Source: Pontibacter ruber (GTDB lineage Bacteria > Bacteroidota > Bacteroidia > Cytophagales > Hymenobacteraceae). Taken from it: 64,000 bases of DNA. This document shows, in pieces, positions 41,862 to 52,100 of the stretch. Each line of letters opens with the position of its first letter. Position 1 is the stretch's first letter. The notes beneath the pieces are model-generated. The model did not search any database. It was given only the letters and a program-made list of their open reading frames with translations, and was not told where the DNA came from. The stretch lies in the NCBI RefSeq assembly GCF_023630205.1, contig NZ_JALPRR010000001.1:62001-126000 (forward strand). Reading direction: 5' to 3'. The position numbers and the translations under genes were made by a program.

Positions 41862-42884
41862 ATGGAATTTACTGTACAACAGATTGCTGACCTGTTACAG
41901 GGAAAGACTGAGGGAGACAATTCAGTAACGGTCAGAACTTTAGCTAAAATAGAGGAGGCTCAAACCGGGGCTCTTGCTTTTTTATCGAATCCAAAGTACG
42001 AACCATACCTATATACTACAGGAGCCAGTGCCGTGATCGTTTCCGAATCGCTGGAACTGAAAAAGCCTGTTAACGCTACGCTGATACGGGTGACGGACCC
42101 CTACTCCAGTTTCTCTACACTGCTTGAATATTACCAGGCTGCCGTACTGGCCTCTAAAACCGGCGTGGAGCAACCTTGCTTTATCGGGGACACCAGCAGC
42201 ATTGGCGAAGGGCACTACCGGGGTGCGTTTTCCTACATCGGCAACAACTGCAAGATCGGCAGCAATGTGCGCATCTATCCGCAGGCCTACATCGGCGATA
42301 ACGTAACCATTGGCGACAATACCACCATTTTTGCCGGCGCTAAACTCTATGCCAACACCGTAGTGGGCAGCAACTGCACCATACATGCGGGCGCTGTGAT
42401 TGGCAGCGACGGCTTTGGCTTTGCCCCTCAGGCAGACGGCAGCTACAAGCCGGTGCCACAGATCGGCAATGTGGTGCTCGAAGATGATGTAAACGTTGGC
42501 GCCAACACCACCATCGATTGCGCCACCATGGGCTCCACCATCATCCGCAAAGGCTCCAAAATAGATAACCTGGTACAGATTGCGCATAACGTGGAAGTGG
42601 GCCAGCATACGGTCATTGCTTCCCAGTCAGGCGTTTCAGGGTCTTCAAAAATTGGTAACCACTGCGTAATTGCAGGCCAGGTAGGTATTGTAGGCCATAT
42701 TACCATCGCTGACAAAACAACCATTGGCGCTCAGTCCGGGGTGTCTAAATCGGTGAAAGAAACCGGTACGATCATACAGGGCTCACCAGCTTTCGATTAC
42801 AAGCAAAACCTTCGCGCAATTACTGTTTTCCGCAAGTTGCCGGACCTGCAGCGCGAACTGGAAGAGCTTAAGGACAAGAAATAG
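41862..42884 (+). CDS. lpxD: UDP-3-O-acyl-glucosamine N-acyltransferase LpxD
   Basis: A 340-residue left-handed beta-helix acyltransferase that adds the N-linked acyl chain in lipid A synthesis. The N-terminal UMP-binding region (about 1-100) is followed by hexapeptide repeats (about 105-310; IGNNCKIGSNVRI, VTIGDNTTIFAGA and similar). The catalytic histidine lies in LVQIAHNVEVGQHT. It stands first in the lpxD - lpxC/fabZ - lpxA run, though a 180-nt gap with its own -7 box separates it from lpxC-fabZ. Confidence 0.97.
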   Translation: MEFTVQQIADLLQGKTEGDNSVTVRTLAKIEEAQTGALAFLSNPKYEPYLYTTGASAVIVSESLELKKPVNATLIRVTDPYSSFSTLLEYYQAAVLASKTGVEQPCFIGDTSSIGEGHYRGAFSYIGNNCKIGSNVRIYPQAYIGDNVTIGDNTTIFAGAKLYANTVVGSNCTIHAGAVIGSDGFGFAPQADGSYKPVPQIGNVVLEDDVNVGANTTIDCATMGSTIIRKGSKIDNLVQIAHNVEVGQHTVIASQSGVSGSSKIGNHCVIAGQVGIVGHITIADKTTIGAQSGVSKSVKETGTIIQGSPAFDYKQNLRAITVFRKLPDLQRELEELKDKK

Positions 42885-42949
42885 AACCTAACTTTACAGA
42901 GCGGCCTTCTCTCTGAAAAATAAATGTGGCAAGGCCGAAGATAAAACCT

Positions 42950-42957
42950 TAATTTTG
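42950..42957 (+). promoter_or_regulatory. Candidate -7 box of lpxC-fabZ
   Basis: TAATTTTG (TAnnTTTG), 108 nt before the ATG, leaving a long leader that has no recognised motif. Confidence 0.5.
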
Positions 42958-43064
42958 CGTGTGCATAGTACAAGACGCACAGCAACTTGTCATACACAAT
43001 ACAGCAGCTCAAAACGCTGTACTGGAAGTATAGCAGCCAATATTAAAGCGTTACAAACACGTTA

Positions 43065-44459
43065 ATGAACTATAAACAGCACACTATTAAAGCTCCGGTT
43101 ACGGTATCGGGCATAGGGCTGCACACAGGCGTAGTCTCCAACATGACCTTCAAGCCGGCCCCTGCCAACCACGGGTATAAATTTCAGCGCATCGACCTGC
43201 CAGGGCAACCTATCGTGAGTGCCGATGTGGACAATGTGGTAGACCTGTCGCGCGGCACAACTATTGAGCAGAATGGTGCACGCGTAAACACGGTAGAACA
43301 CACGCTGGCGGCCCTTGTGGGTTTGCAGATCGATAACGTGCTGATAGAGCTGGACGGTCCGGAGCCTCCGATCATGGATGGTTCTTCCATCGAATTTGTG
43401 AGAGCGCTTTTGGAAGTTGGCTTACAGGAGCAAAACGCTTTACGCAATTATTTCGAGATTACGCAAGGCATCAGCTACAAAGACGATAAGCGCGGTGTAG
43501 AGATCGCAGCACTGCCCCTCGACGATTACCGCCTGACTGTAATGGTGGACTATAACTCGCCGGTTCTGGGCAGCCAGCATGCTTCCATCACCGATTTTAA
43601 CCAGTTCCAGGAAGAGATCGCACCTTCCCGTACGTTCTGCTTCCTGCACGAACTCGAGGCACTCTTCAAGCAAAACCTGATAAAAGGCGGTAACCTGAAC
43701 AATGCCATCGTGATCGTTGACCGTGTAGTAGAGGAAGACGAACTATCCTACTTGTCAGAGCTACTCGACCGTCCAAAAGTTGAGGTGAAAGAGGAAGGCA
43801 TCCTGAACAATACCGAACTTCGCTTCAGAAACGAGCCGGCACGCCACAAGCTGCTGGACCTGCTGGGCGACCTTGCGCTGATCGGAAGACCCATAAAAGG
43901 CCAGATACTGGCAGCACGCCCGGGCCACGCTGCCAACATTGCGTTTGCCAAGCGTGTAAAAAAACTGATACAGGAAGCGGCTATCAAGAACGTACCAACC
44001 TACGACCCAAAGAAGCCACCGGTGATGGACATCAACCAGATTTCGGCTACGCTGCCACACCGTTACCCGTTCCTGCTCATCGATAAGATCATTCACCTGG
44101 ACGAAAACTCAGTTACGGGCGTTAAGAACGTGACCATGAACGAGCCGTTCTTCCAGGGCCACTTCCCGGGCAACCCTATACTTCCGGGTGTTATCCAGAT
44201 CGAGGCTATGGCACAGACAGGAGGCATCCTTGTTTTAAATACTGTAGAGAACCCTGAAGATTACTGGACTTACTTCCTGGGCATAGACAAATGCCGTTTC
44301 AAGAGAAAAGTTATTCCGGGCGATACCATAATTTTTAAATGTGAATTGCTGGCTCCCATCAAGCGTGGTATAGCTAAAATGTCCGGTCAGGCCTTTGTAG
44401 GAGGCCAGCTGGTAATGGAGGCGGAGATGTCGGCAAGTATAGTAAAGAAAGACGCATGA
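43065..44459 (+). CDS. lpxC/fabZ: Bifunctional LpxC / FabZ
   Basis: A 464-residue fusion. The N-terminal LpxC domain (about 1-305), UDP-3-O-acyl-GlcNAc deacetylase, has the zinc-binding features VEHTLAALVG and ARHKLLDLLGDLALIG and the start SGIGLHTG. The C-terminal FabZ domain (about 320-464), hydroxyacyl-ACP dehydratase, has LPHRYPFLLIDKI and the catalytic HFPGNPILPGVIQIEAMAQ. The fusion of lipid A and fatty acid functions is a known Bacteroidota feature. It overlaps lpxA by 4 nt (ATGA). Confidence 0.97.
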   Translation: MNYKQHTIKAPVTVSGIGLHTGVVSNMTFKPAPANHGYKFQRIDLPGQPIVSADVDNVVDLSRGTTIEQNGARVNTVEHTLAALVGLQIDNVLIELDGPEPPIMDGSSIEFVRALLEVGLQEQNALRNYFEITQGISYKDDKRGVEIAALPLDDYRLTVMVDYNSPVLGSQHASITDFNQFQEEIAPSRTFCFLHELEALFKQNLIKGGNLNNAIVIVDRVVEEDELSYLSELLDRPKVEVKEEGILNNTELRFRNEPARHKLLDLLGDLALIGRPIKGQILAARPGHAANIAFAKRVKKLIQEAAIKNVPTYDPKKPPVMDINQISATLPHRYPFLLIDKIIHLDENSVTGVKNVTMNEPFFQGHFPGNPILPGVIQIEAMAQTGGILVLNTVENPEDYWTYFLGIDKCRFKRKVIPGDTIIFKCELLAPIKRGIAKMSGQAFVGGQLVMEAEMSASIVKKDA

Positions 44460-45247
44460 ACCAGCCACTAGCATATATCCACCCGGAGGCTAAGATTGCC
44501 CATAATGTAGTCGTAGAACCGTTCTCCACTATCTACAAGAATGTAGAGATCGGGGAAGGCACCTGGATCGGCCCGAACGTGACCATCATGGAAGGTGCAC
44601 GCATTGGTAAAAACTGTAAGATTTTCCCGGGCGCTGTTATTTCTTCTGTGCCACAGGACCTGAAGTTTGCCGGCGAAGAAACCACCACCATCATCGGCGA
44701 TAACACCGTTATCCGGGAGTGCGTTACCGTTAGCCGTGGTACCATCGATAAGATGAGAACCGTAGTTGGCAGCAACTGCCTGATCATGTCTTATGCACAC
44801 ATCGCGCACGACTGCATCGTTGGCAACAACTGCATCGTGGTGAATGCGGTACAAATGGCCGGCCACGTTGAAATGGGCGACTATGCTATCATCGGTGGTT
44901 CCAGCGCGGTACACCAGTTCGTGAAGATCGGTGCCCATGCCATGATCTCGGGAGGATCGTTGGTACGTAAAGATGTTCCTCCGTTTGTGAAAGCCGCCCG
45001 CGAGCCGCTTACTTACGCCGGCATCAACTCGATCGGTCTGCGCCGCAGAGGCTTCAGCAGCGAGCAGATCAACGAGATACAGCAGATTTACCGCATCATG
45101 TTTATGAGCGGACTCAATAACACGGAGGCGTTGGATAAAATCGAGCTGGAAATGGCCCCTAGCAGAGAACGTGACGAGATTCTGAATTTCGTGCGTGACT
45201 CAGGCCGTGGTATCATCAAGAGCTACTTTGCAAAAGATGCAAATTAA
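44456..45247 (+). CDS. lpxA: UDP-N-acetylglucosamine acyltransferase LpxA
   Basis: A 263-residue beta-helix acyltransferase, the first enzyme of lipid A synthesis. Hexapeptide repeats fill about 10-180. The motif MSYAHIAHDCIVGNN contains the catalytic histidine, H118 (equivalent of H125 in E. coli). The C-terminal helical domain has INSIGLRRRGFS. It is coupled to lpxC-fabZ by a 4-nt overlap, and its 3' end overlaps the following ABC ATPase by 11 nt. Confidence 0.97.
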   Translation: MNQPLAYIHPEAKIAHNVVVEPFSTIYKNVEIGEGTWIGPNVTIMEGARIGKNCKIFPGAVISSVPQDLKFAGEETTTIIGDNTVIRECVTVSRGTIDKMRTVVGSNCLIMSYAHIAHDCIVGNNCIVVNAVQMAGHVEMGDYAIIGGSSAVHQFVKIGAHAMISGGSLVRKDVPPFVKAAREPLTYAGINSIGLRRRGFSSEQINEIQQIYRIMFMSGLNNTEALDKIELEMAPSRERDEILNFVRDSGRGIIKSYFAKDAN

Positions 45248-45869
45248 CCTAAGCAGTTTAGGTAAACGCTATAATTACGAGTGGATTTTCCGGAACCTGA
45301 CCTATACTTTGGAGTCAGGCACCTCTTATGCCATACTTGGGCATAACGGTTCCGGGAAGTCCACTCTTCTTACTGTTATAGCAGGGTATAACCTGCACAG
45401 CGAAGGCAGCATCGGTTACGAGCAGAACGGGAAGGCAATTCCTGCCGAACAGGCGTATCGCCACCTGTCGCTTACCGCACCCTACCTGGAGCTGGTAGAA
45501 GAATTTACGCTGCAAGAGATGCTGGACTTCCAGATCCGCTTCAAGACGCTCCGAAATAACCTGACTACGCAGCAGCTGATCGAGCGGATGGGGCTGCAGA
45601 AAGCGCGTAACAAATTCGTTAAGGACTTTTCTTCGGGGATGAAGCAGCGCCTCAAGCTCGGCCTGGCCATCTACTCCGATACCTCGCTCCTGCTTTTGGA
45701 TGAGCCCACCACCAATCTCGACCAGGAAGGCGTAAGCTGGTACCAGGAGCACGTAGACCAGAACAAGGCAGGGAGGCTGATCATTGTAGGTTCCAATATA
45801 CTGCACGAGTATAGTTTTTGCCAACACCACCTGCACATTACAGACTTTCATCCGGCACCGCGGAAATAG
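45237..45869 (+). CDS. ABC transporter ATP-binding protein
   Basis: A 210-residue CcmA-like ATPase with Walker A GHNGSGKST (35-43), signature FSSGMKQRLKL and Walker B LLLLDEPTTNLD. ATG at 45237 is used: an upstream GTG at 45195 would extend the overlap with lpxA to 53 nt. The gene overlaps lpxA by 11 nt and is probably in the same transcript. No permease is adjacent, so it may act with a membrane protein encoded elsewhere. Confidence 0.92.
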   Translation: MQINLSSLGKRYNYEWIFRNLTYTLESGTSYAILGHNGSGKSTLLTVIAGYNLHSEGSIGYEQNGKAIPAEQAYRHLSLTAPYLELVEEFTLQEMLDFQIRFKTLRNNLTTQQLIERMGLQKARNKFVKDFSSGMKQRLKLGLAIYSDTSLLLLDEPTTNLDQEGVSWYQEHVDQNKAGRLIIVGSNILHEYSFCQHHLHITDFHPAPRK

Positions 45870-46000
45870 TGTGTTTTGTGTTTCGTTTATCGTTTTTCGC
45901 AGGTAGTTGTTTTTTAAATCATACTTCAGCAGTTTGATCTATAGCTTCTGCTACATCACCCAAAACACGAAACACAAAAAACGAAATACGAAACACGATT
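45870..46000. repeat. Inverted repeat of the TTTCGTTTT type
   Basis: The left arm (45870-45899) is made of words such as GTGTTTTGTGTTTCG and CGTTTTTCG. The right arm (about 45961-45997) carries their complements (AAAACACGAAACAC, AAAAAACGAAATACG). They are imperfectly complementary over about 30 nt with a 60-nt middle. It lies between two co-directional genes and may end the lpx transcript. Similar base-word repeats occur at 6.1 and 7.9 kb. Confidence 0.8.
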
Positions 46001-46036
46001 TTACCACCGGCACTACCAATTTTCGTACAAGCTCGC

Positions 46037-46044
46037 TAAATTTG
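46037..46044 (+). promoter_or_regulatory. Candidate -7 box of yebC
   Basis: TAAATTTG (TAnnTTTG), 29 nt before the ATG. Confidence 0.5.
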
Positions 46045-46072
46045 TAGCATACTTAAAAAACCACCAGACACG

Positions 46073-46780
46073 ATGGGACGAGCATTTGAATTTAGAAAAG
46101 CCCGAAAATTTAAGCGTTGGGACAAAATGTCGAAGGCCTTTACGCGCCTAGGCAAAGAGATTGTTATGGCCGTTAAAGAAGGTGGTCCTAACCCTGAGAC
46201 AAACTCACGCCTCCGTACTGCCATGCAGAACGCCAAAGGCGTGAACATGCCAAAAGACAGAGTAGAATCTGCCATCAAACGTGCTTCTTCTAAAGAGGAA
46301 AAAGACTACGAAGAAGTAGTATACGAAGGCTACGGCCCTTACGGCATCGCTATACTTGTAGAAACAGCTACCGATAATATCAACCGCACAGTTGCCAACA
46401 TGCGCGTGTACTTTTCCCGTGGTGGTGGCGCTTTGGGCAAAACCGGCTCACTTGATTTTATATTTACCCGCAAAGGCATTTTCAAAATTGCAGCCGAAGG
46501 CCTCGACATCGAAGAGCTGGAGCTGGAGCTGATCGATGCCGGAGCAGAAGACATTTACGAGCACGAAGGCGAGATCATTGTAGAAACAGCTTTCACAGAC
46601 TTTGGCGCGATGCAGAAAGCGCTGGAAGAAAAAGGCCTAAACGTGATCAGTGCCGAGCTGCAGCGTATCCCCAACACCCGCACCGAGCTGACAGAAGAAC
46701 AGGAAGAGGAGATCGAAAACCTCATCGAAAAGATTGAAGAAGACGACGACGTGCAGGCTGTTTACCACAACATGGCCTAA
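46073..46780 (+). CDS. YebC/PmpR-family DNA-binding regulator or translation factor
   Basis: A 235-residue YebC-type protein: MGRAFEFRKARKFKRWDKMSK at the N-terminus, followed by the NMPKDRVESAIKRASS and EGYGPYGIAILVE motifs. The C-terminus is unusually acidic (EEQEEEIENLIEKIEEDDDVQAV). The family was described as transcriptional regulators; some members also help ribosomes at proline stretches. Its own promoter and terminator are visible. Confidence 0.96.
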   Translation: MGRAFEFRKARKFKRWDKMSKAFTRLGKEIVMAVKEGGPNPETNSRLRTAMQNAKGVNMPKDRVESAIKRASSKEEKDYEEVVYEGYGPYGIAILVETATDNINRTVANMRVYFSRGGGALGKTGSLDFIFTRKGIFKIAAEGLDIEELELELIDAGAEDIYEHEGEIIVETAFTDFGAMQKALEEKGLNVISAELQRIPNTRTELTEEQEEEIENLIEKIEEDDDVQAVYHNMA

Positions 46781-46807
46781 GTGAGTATAGTATACTAGTA
46801 TCACAGC

Positions 46808-46845
46808 AAAGGCTGCCCGGTTTCATACCCGGGCAGCCTTTTGTT
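46808..46845 (+). terminator. Rho-independent terminator of yebC
   Basis: AAAGGCTGCCCGG (46808-46820) pairs perfectly with CCGGGCAGCCTTT (46829-46841) around an 8-nt loop; a T-rich tract follows. Confidence 0.92.
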
Positions 46846-46904
46846 TTAGCACCGCTCCCCTTATTTGAACGTACAGCAAAACAGGAACCACAGCATCCCT
46901 GCCC

Positions 46905-47870
46905 ATGCTTGTATACATTCTATTTATAGCTGGCTTTATACTTTTAGTAAAAGGCGCAGATACACTGGTATCGGGTGCTTCGTCCGTTGCAAAAACCTAC
47001 GGCCTCAGCGATATGATTGTGGGGCTTACAATTGTCTCCTTCGGTACTTCCATGCCGGAGCTTATTATCAATATTCTGGCAAGTTTACGGGGCGAGTCAG
47101 GTCTGGCTATCGGGAATGTATTTGGTAGCAACGTAGCAAACCTGCTGCTTATACTGGGCGTATCGGCCCTTATCAACCCACTGCCGATCAAACGGAACAC
47201 CATCCTTACAGAAATTCCTTTTTCACTTATTGCCACACTGCTGGTAGGCTTTCTGGCAAATGCTGTGCTGTTCAGCGACAAAACCCAGCTTTACATCAGC
47301 CGGATAGACGGCGTAATTCTGCTCTTCTTCTTCCTGATGTTTATGGCTTATGTCTACAACGTAGCCAAAACCCAAGACGACCAAACAGGTAACGACGTCA
47401 ATAAAAAGGAAGTGATGCCTGTCGCCAAATCTGTTCTGTTTATACTTATTGGTGTCGGAGCACTGTTTGTGGGAGGGATATGGGTAGTTGATGGGGCTGT
47501 AGCCATTGCCAAAGTCTTTGGGCTGAGCGAATCATTCATCGGCCTGACAGTAGTGGCAATCGGCACCTCCCTTCCCGAACTGGTAACCTCAGCAATAGCA
47601 GCTTACCGCAGAAGCATGGATATAGCAGTTGGCAATGTGGTCGGCTCTAACATCTTCAATCTCCTCTGGATTCTAGGTATAAGTGCTCTGATAAACCCAC
47701 TGCCCTTCAACGTACTGAACAATACGGACATACTGATGATGATCTTTGCCAGCACCTTGCTTATTCTGACCATCCCGTTCGGGCAACAGAACACAGTAGG
47801 CAGGATAAGCGGCATAATCTTCCTGCTGGTGTACTTTGGCTACATCGCCTTTCTGGTGCAAAGAGGATGA
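46905..47870 (+). CDS. Calcium/sodium antiporter (YrbG/CaCA family)
   Basis: A 321-residue integral membrane protein with about 10 helices in two homologous halves. The alpha-repeat motifs are IVGLTIVSFGTSMPELIINI (about 39-58) and IGLTVVAIGTSLPELVTSAI (about 206-225), each followed by a GNVFGSN or GNVVGSN motif. Both carry the ion-binding glutamate. The protein exchanges sodium for calcium, or similar cations, across the inner membrane. Confidence 0.95.
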   Translation: MLVYILFIAGFILLVKGADTLVSGASSVAKTYGLSDMIVGLTIVSFGTSMPELIINILASLRGESGLAIGNVFGSNVANLLLILGVSALINPLPIKRNTILTEIPFSLIATLLVGFLANAVLFSDKTQLYISRIDGVILLFFFLMFMAYVYNVAKTQDDQTGNDVNKKEVMPVAKSVLFILIGVGALFVGGIWVVDGAVAIAKVFGLSESFIGLTVVAIGTSLPELVTSAIAAYRRSMDIAVGNVVGSNIFNLLWILGISALINPLPFNVLNNTDILMMIFASTLLILTIPFGQQNTVGRISGIIFLLVYFGYIAFLVQRG

Positions 47871-47882
47871 AGTATACTTCAT
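47867..47882. repeat. 16-bp palindrome on AAGTATACTT covering two convergent stops
   Basis: ATGAAGTATACTTCAT reads the same on both strands and contains the stop codon of the antiporter (TGA, 47868-47870). It abuts the stop codon of the next gene on the opposite strand (47882-47884). The two genes are thus separated by little more than this palindrome. Confidence 0.7.
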
Positions 47883-49000
47883 TACTTATTCCTGCTCAGC
47901 TTCAGCCCAAGGGTTACATGTGCAATAGTTGGCGATGGCTTAAATAGACCTTCCTTCTCGATCGCGTACGTAATTTTTATACTTCTGACATACAGGCCGG
48001 CACCACAGGTGAGCAAGGTGGCCATGTGCTTCTCCCTAAGAAAAAAATACGGGCTTACACCAGCATATACAAAGGGCAGGTAAGTTGCCTGAGGCGATGT
48101 TCCCAGGTTATACTGTGCGGTTATCGGTACCTTCAACGTATGGCTCACATGCTTTAGCTCGTTGTTATCGACAGTAGCACCGCTTTCAAGATAAGCATAG
48201 CTTAACCCCAGTTTTGCTGCTATCCTCTTGCCCCTGTCCGGGTTATTGATTTCCCAGAAGTAGCCAACTGAATAGCCCGATAACCGGTAGTTATCTGTTG
48301 GCCTAGCTCTCCAGGTATAGCCTGCCTCCACCCCATGCCGTACCACTGCTTTTACTTTGTGGGTATATTCCGCTATGGTGGTTTCAGGGCTGGCACACCT
48401 GTTGTATTCCCGAATTAGCCTCGTGATGGAGCGATCATCAAACCGCAGGCTGTTGATGTTGTGGATAACATCCGGGCAATTTGCCAGGGTATAGTTAAGC
48501 GTTCCGATATACCGTTTATGAAGTCCGACATACTTTCCTGACTGGTACTCATACTGCCCCAGCGTGTAGAAAGTGCTGTCTTTTTTGATCACATATACAT
48601 GCGTGTTATCCCTGAGCAGGATCGGGTTGTACTCAGCACGCTGTAATTGCACCTTGTATAAGCTAACCTGTCCTTTCAGGATTACTTTAGCAAAACGGCG
48701 CGTTTTACGGAAGCCTGCTTCATCTTTTATTTCAACTTCCACTGCCTCAAACCAAAGGCTATCCGGGCTAAAGCCGAAGCCGGAAATTTCGGATGGCAGG
48801 TATTCCTGCTTCGTATCGGAGTTCTGCAACAGTTTATACTTGATAGATCGGCCCAGGTCTGCCTCTGCATTTCGTTCAATAAAGCCCGGAATGGTGTCGT
48901 TGCCCCGGATGATAAAACCCGGCACGAAATAACCTTTCTGAGCTGAGGCGGAAGTAACCAGAAAAAGAAATAAGAAAAGCAGGAAGGTTAAAAAGCGCAT
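47882..49000 (-). CDS. Hypothetical secreted protein, outer-membrane barrel-like
   Basis: A 372-residue protein with a signal peptide (about 1-20, FLFLVTSASAQ). The N-terminal half (about 25-180) has GFIIRGNDTIPGFIERNAEADLG followed by YLPSEISGFGF, a pattern known from uncharacterised Bacteroidota secreted proteins. The second half (about 210-372) has alternating amphipathic strands ending ...HVTLGLKLSRNK, as in outer membrane porin-like barrels. No enzymatic motif. It has no operon partner on the same strand within 130 nt. Confidence 0.75.
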   Translation of the reverse strand: MRFLTFLLFLFLFLVTSASAQKGYFVPGFIIRGNDTIPGFIERNAEADLGRSIKYKLLQNSDTKQEYLPSEISGFGFSPDSLWFEAVEVEIKDEAGFRKTRRFAKVILKGQVSLYKVQLQRAEYNPILLRDNTHVYVIKKDSTFYTLGQYEYQSGKYVGLHKRYIGTLNYTLANCPDVIHNINSLRFDDRSITRLIREYNRCASPETTIAEYTHKVKAVVRHGVEAGYTWRARPTDNYRLSGYSVGYFWEINNPDRGKRIAAKLGLSYAYLESGATVDNNELKHVSHTLKVPITAQYNLGTSPQATYLPFVYAGVSPYFFLREKHMATLLTCGAGLYVRSIKITYAIEKEGLFKPSPTIAHVTLGLKLSRNK

Positions 49001-49139
49001 TAAAAGTATACTTAAGTATACTGGAAGCGGAAAAGGATTGTGCTACTACCCTCAACCTGAACCAGCTGGATTTAAGGCTACAATATAGCCAATATTGTAT
49101 ACTCTTATGCTTCAAAGTATAAACCGACAGGAAAACAAT

Positions 49140-52100
49140 TTAGAACAGCACCGATACCTGCGTGCGGCCCGTGTGTACGGCATTTATTCCGTTTGCTTTG
49201 CGACCGTCGTAGTTCAGGGAAATGTTGAGGCCGTTGCTCAGGCGCTGCTGCATGTTGAAGGACCAGGTGAGGTTGTTGCCCGGGCGCAGCGCATTCAGGA
49301 TCTCATAGCCGACATAAGAATTCTGTTCCCCTTCAAAATCAATGTTCACGTAACGGATCACCCCCGAGATCGTGCGCTTGCTCACCTGGCTCAGCTTTGT
49401 CTCCAGGCCCAATTCATGGAAGGTGGCCTGCTGCTCGTTGTCGGATGCTGAGAGCGCATCCTCGCGCAAAGCTAACTGGTACGTTCCCGTAAAACGCAGC
49501 TTTGTATTGGGTTGGTAGGCCAGTTCCGGCGTCAGTTCCTGCGATATGATCTTAAAGTTCTTCGACTCCAGGAAATTAGACCGGTTTTCCCGGATGTTCC
49601 GCCCCAAGGTTATACTTGAGCTCAGTACCTCGTTCAGGTTCAGGCGGCCCAGCAAGGTATGGCTGCCCAGGCTTCGTGTTTCGGTACCGTTTGCCAGCAA
49701 CGATTTCTGCTGGTTCTGCTGCAAGGTATACTCTAATCCATGCTTCGGGTTGGTACGGTTGTAGTAAAAAGTGTTGCGCAGGGTCTTGGCCAGCGACAGC
49801 AGCAGTTCATCGTCGAAGTCATCGCGGAACGGGTTAAAGCGCTTGGCCAAGTCGTTATCGGTTGTTTTCTTATCGATGTTGATGAAGGTGAGCATTGAGA
49901 ACCGAGACGCCATACCTTTCCAGCCTTCCTCTCCGCGCCAGCTGCGTGGCGTGTTGCTGTTGAGGCGGTAAGTGAAGTTGTTGGTATAGGCATTCACATA
50001 CTCATCTGTCGGCAGGAAGATCTTGACGTAACGTTGCTGGTCTACAGTTTGTGCTTCCAGATAATCGTTCAGGTCGTTGGGGTTGCCGCCATCGCGCAGG
50101 TAATGGGTTCCCTGCCCGGGCAGCGCCTCCCGGAAAATAAAGATGCGCTTCAGTTCCCGGCCTGTACCTACTGCGTACGTCAGCTCCGATCGGAAGCTGC
50201 CGTCCAGAAAGCCTGCACTCCAGTCTACCCGCGACTGCACAGTTTCTTCGTCCTTGGAGGTAGCCAGCTCCAGTTTCCGGTAGGTTACCTGCACGGCCAG
50301 GTCGCTCTCCGCTCCCAGTTTGCTCTGCACCATGCCGTTGTAGGTCTGCCCTACTTCAGGCGCCCCCAGTTCCCCGAAAGCAGTTGGCCGCAGGTCGGTT
50401 CGATGGCTGTAGTCTACCCGGAAGCGGGTCCTGGATGAGTCGCTGCTCTCCACAAACACCAGGTGCTCGTCGAAGTACTGGGCGGAGCCGGTAACCGAAT
50501 CGGTACCTATCGCTTTCAGTTTGTTCTTATCGAAGCGGTACACGTAGCCCGGCGCAAAATGGCGCGCGTTGTACTTTATCCCAACATCCCCCCGGTACCA
50601 CTCCGATTCCCGCTCTGCCTGCTCACTCTGCAGCATAAAAAAATTGTTTCGCAGCTCCAGCTTCCCGAGGCGCTTCAGCACATCAAGGTAATGCTGTACC
50701 CCGTCCAGCTGTTGCTCCCTGTACCTGCGACTGATCCGGTAATTGACCAAGTTCTGCGCGTCCTGCGCTGCTCCTACTGAAAAGTTAAAGATATGGTCGT
50801 CGGCATTGACTTGGGTAATTGGCAAGCTCCAGTCGCGGTCAAACTCTATCGGGCGGTAACGATCGATGGGGGTAAAATATTCATCTGTATACTCGTAGTT
50901 CAGGCTGCTGTTCAGTTTATACTTGCCCAGCAAGGGCACTGCTTTGTCCTGCACCAGGTATCCTAGCCGCACACCCTTTCCGTTGTCATCCGAGGCGTCC
51001 AGCTTCGAAAAGCGGTTTAGATCATTGTTCGAGGCAGCGCCTTCTACAAAAACGTTGATGCCTTTCTGCACCTCGAAGTTTCCCCCTATCGTTACAAGCT
51101 GCTTCTGGCGTGGCGTGGGCAGGATACGCAAGGGCAGGTAGCTGCCCTGAGGCACCCCATTCACGGGGGCCACCCACCTATACACGCGCCCGTTCACAGT
51201 AGTATTATCTGCTACGTAATCGCCGCGGTTTGGCCCTACCTCCGAGAAACGCACATTATAATGGGCAGAGTCAGGATTGGTGGAATACACAAAGATGGTG
51301 GCAACGTTCATACTATCGTTGTACATCGTATCGCGGCGGGCGTACAGCACCTGCTGCGGATCAAAGGCTACGCTGTCGGCTCCGGAGGTAACGCCCAACG
51401 AGAGGCTATCACCTATACTTGCCAGCAGCCGCTTTTCCTCATCATCCAGGTCCAGGTTCAGCAGGTTGTTCGGGTTATCCGACTCGTTGTAGTAGTTGCC
51501 GTATACTTTAAGCTTGCCGAGCTGCTGGTAGTGGTTCAGGTGGTAAATGCTCCGGCTGTAGTTCTGGTCCGAGTATTCGAAGTCTACCTTGATGCGGGTA
51601 TTTTTGGTAATAACATGTTTGGTTGTAAAGGTGATCTCGGCCTGGTTGTAGTCGATGGTATAATCGTAGTCGTAGCCCCGGGTCAGCAGCCTGCCATCCA
51701 GGAACACCCGCTCTGAATTGGCCAGCACGATAATAAAGCGCTCGTTGTTAGGGCCGCGCAGGCGATAAGGCCCCTGCACTCCCTCCAGCGCTGCTATTGT
51801 CTGAGAAGCAAATTTACCTTTCGATTGGGAAGCTGCCACAGTGGTTACGCCGCGCCGCTCCGGTGAAGAGCCAAACGTTGTTTCAAATGCTCCGCCCTGC
51901 ACGTTCTTGTAAAACTGAAGAAAGTACGATGGCTTGTTTTGCAGCACCACATCCCCTGCCGTCAGTCGCCACAACCGGTGTTTCAGCGTGATGTATACGC
52001 GGTCAAACTCCTGCAGCTGCTGCGTGTTTCCTTCCGGCTGAAAGGGTATGTTCTGGTCCGTAATGGCTGCCGTTATACTGATATCGTCGGTCAGCTTGCC

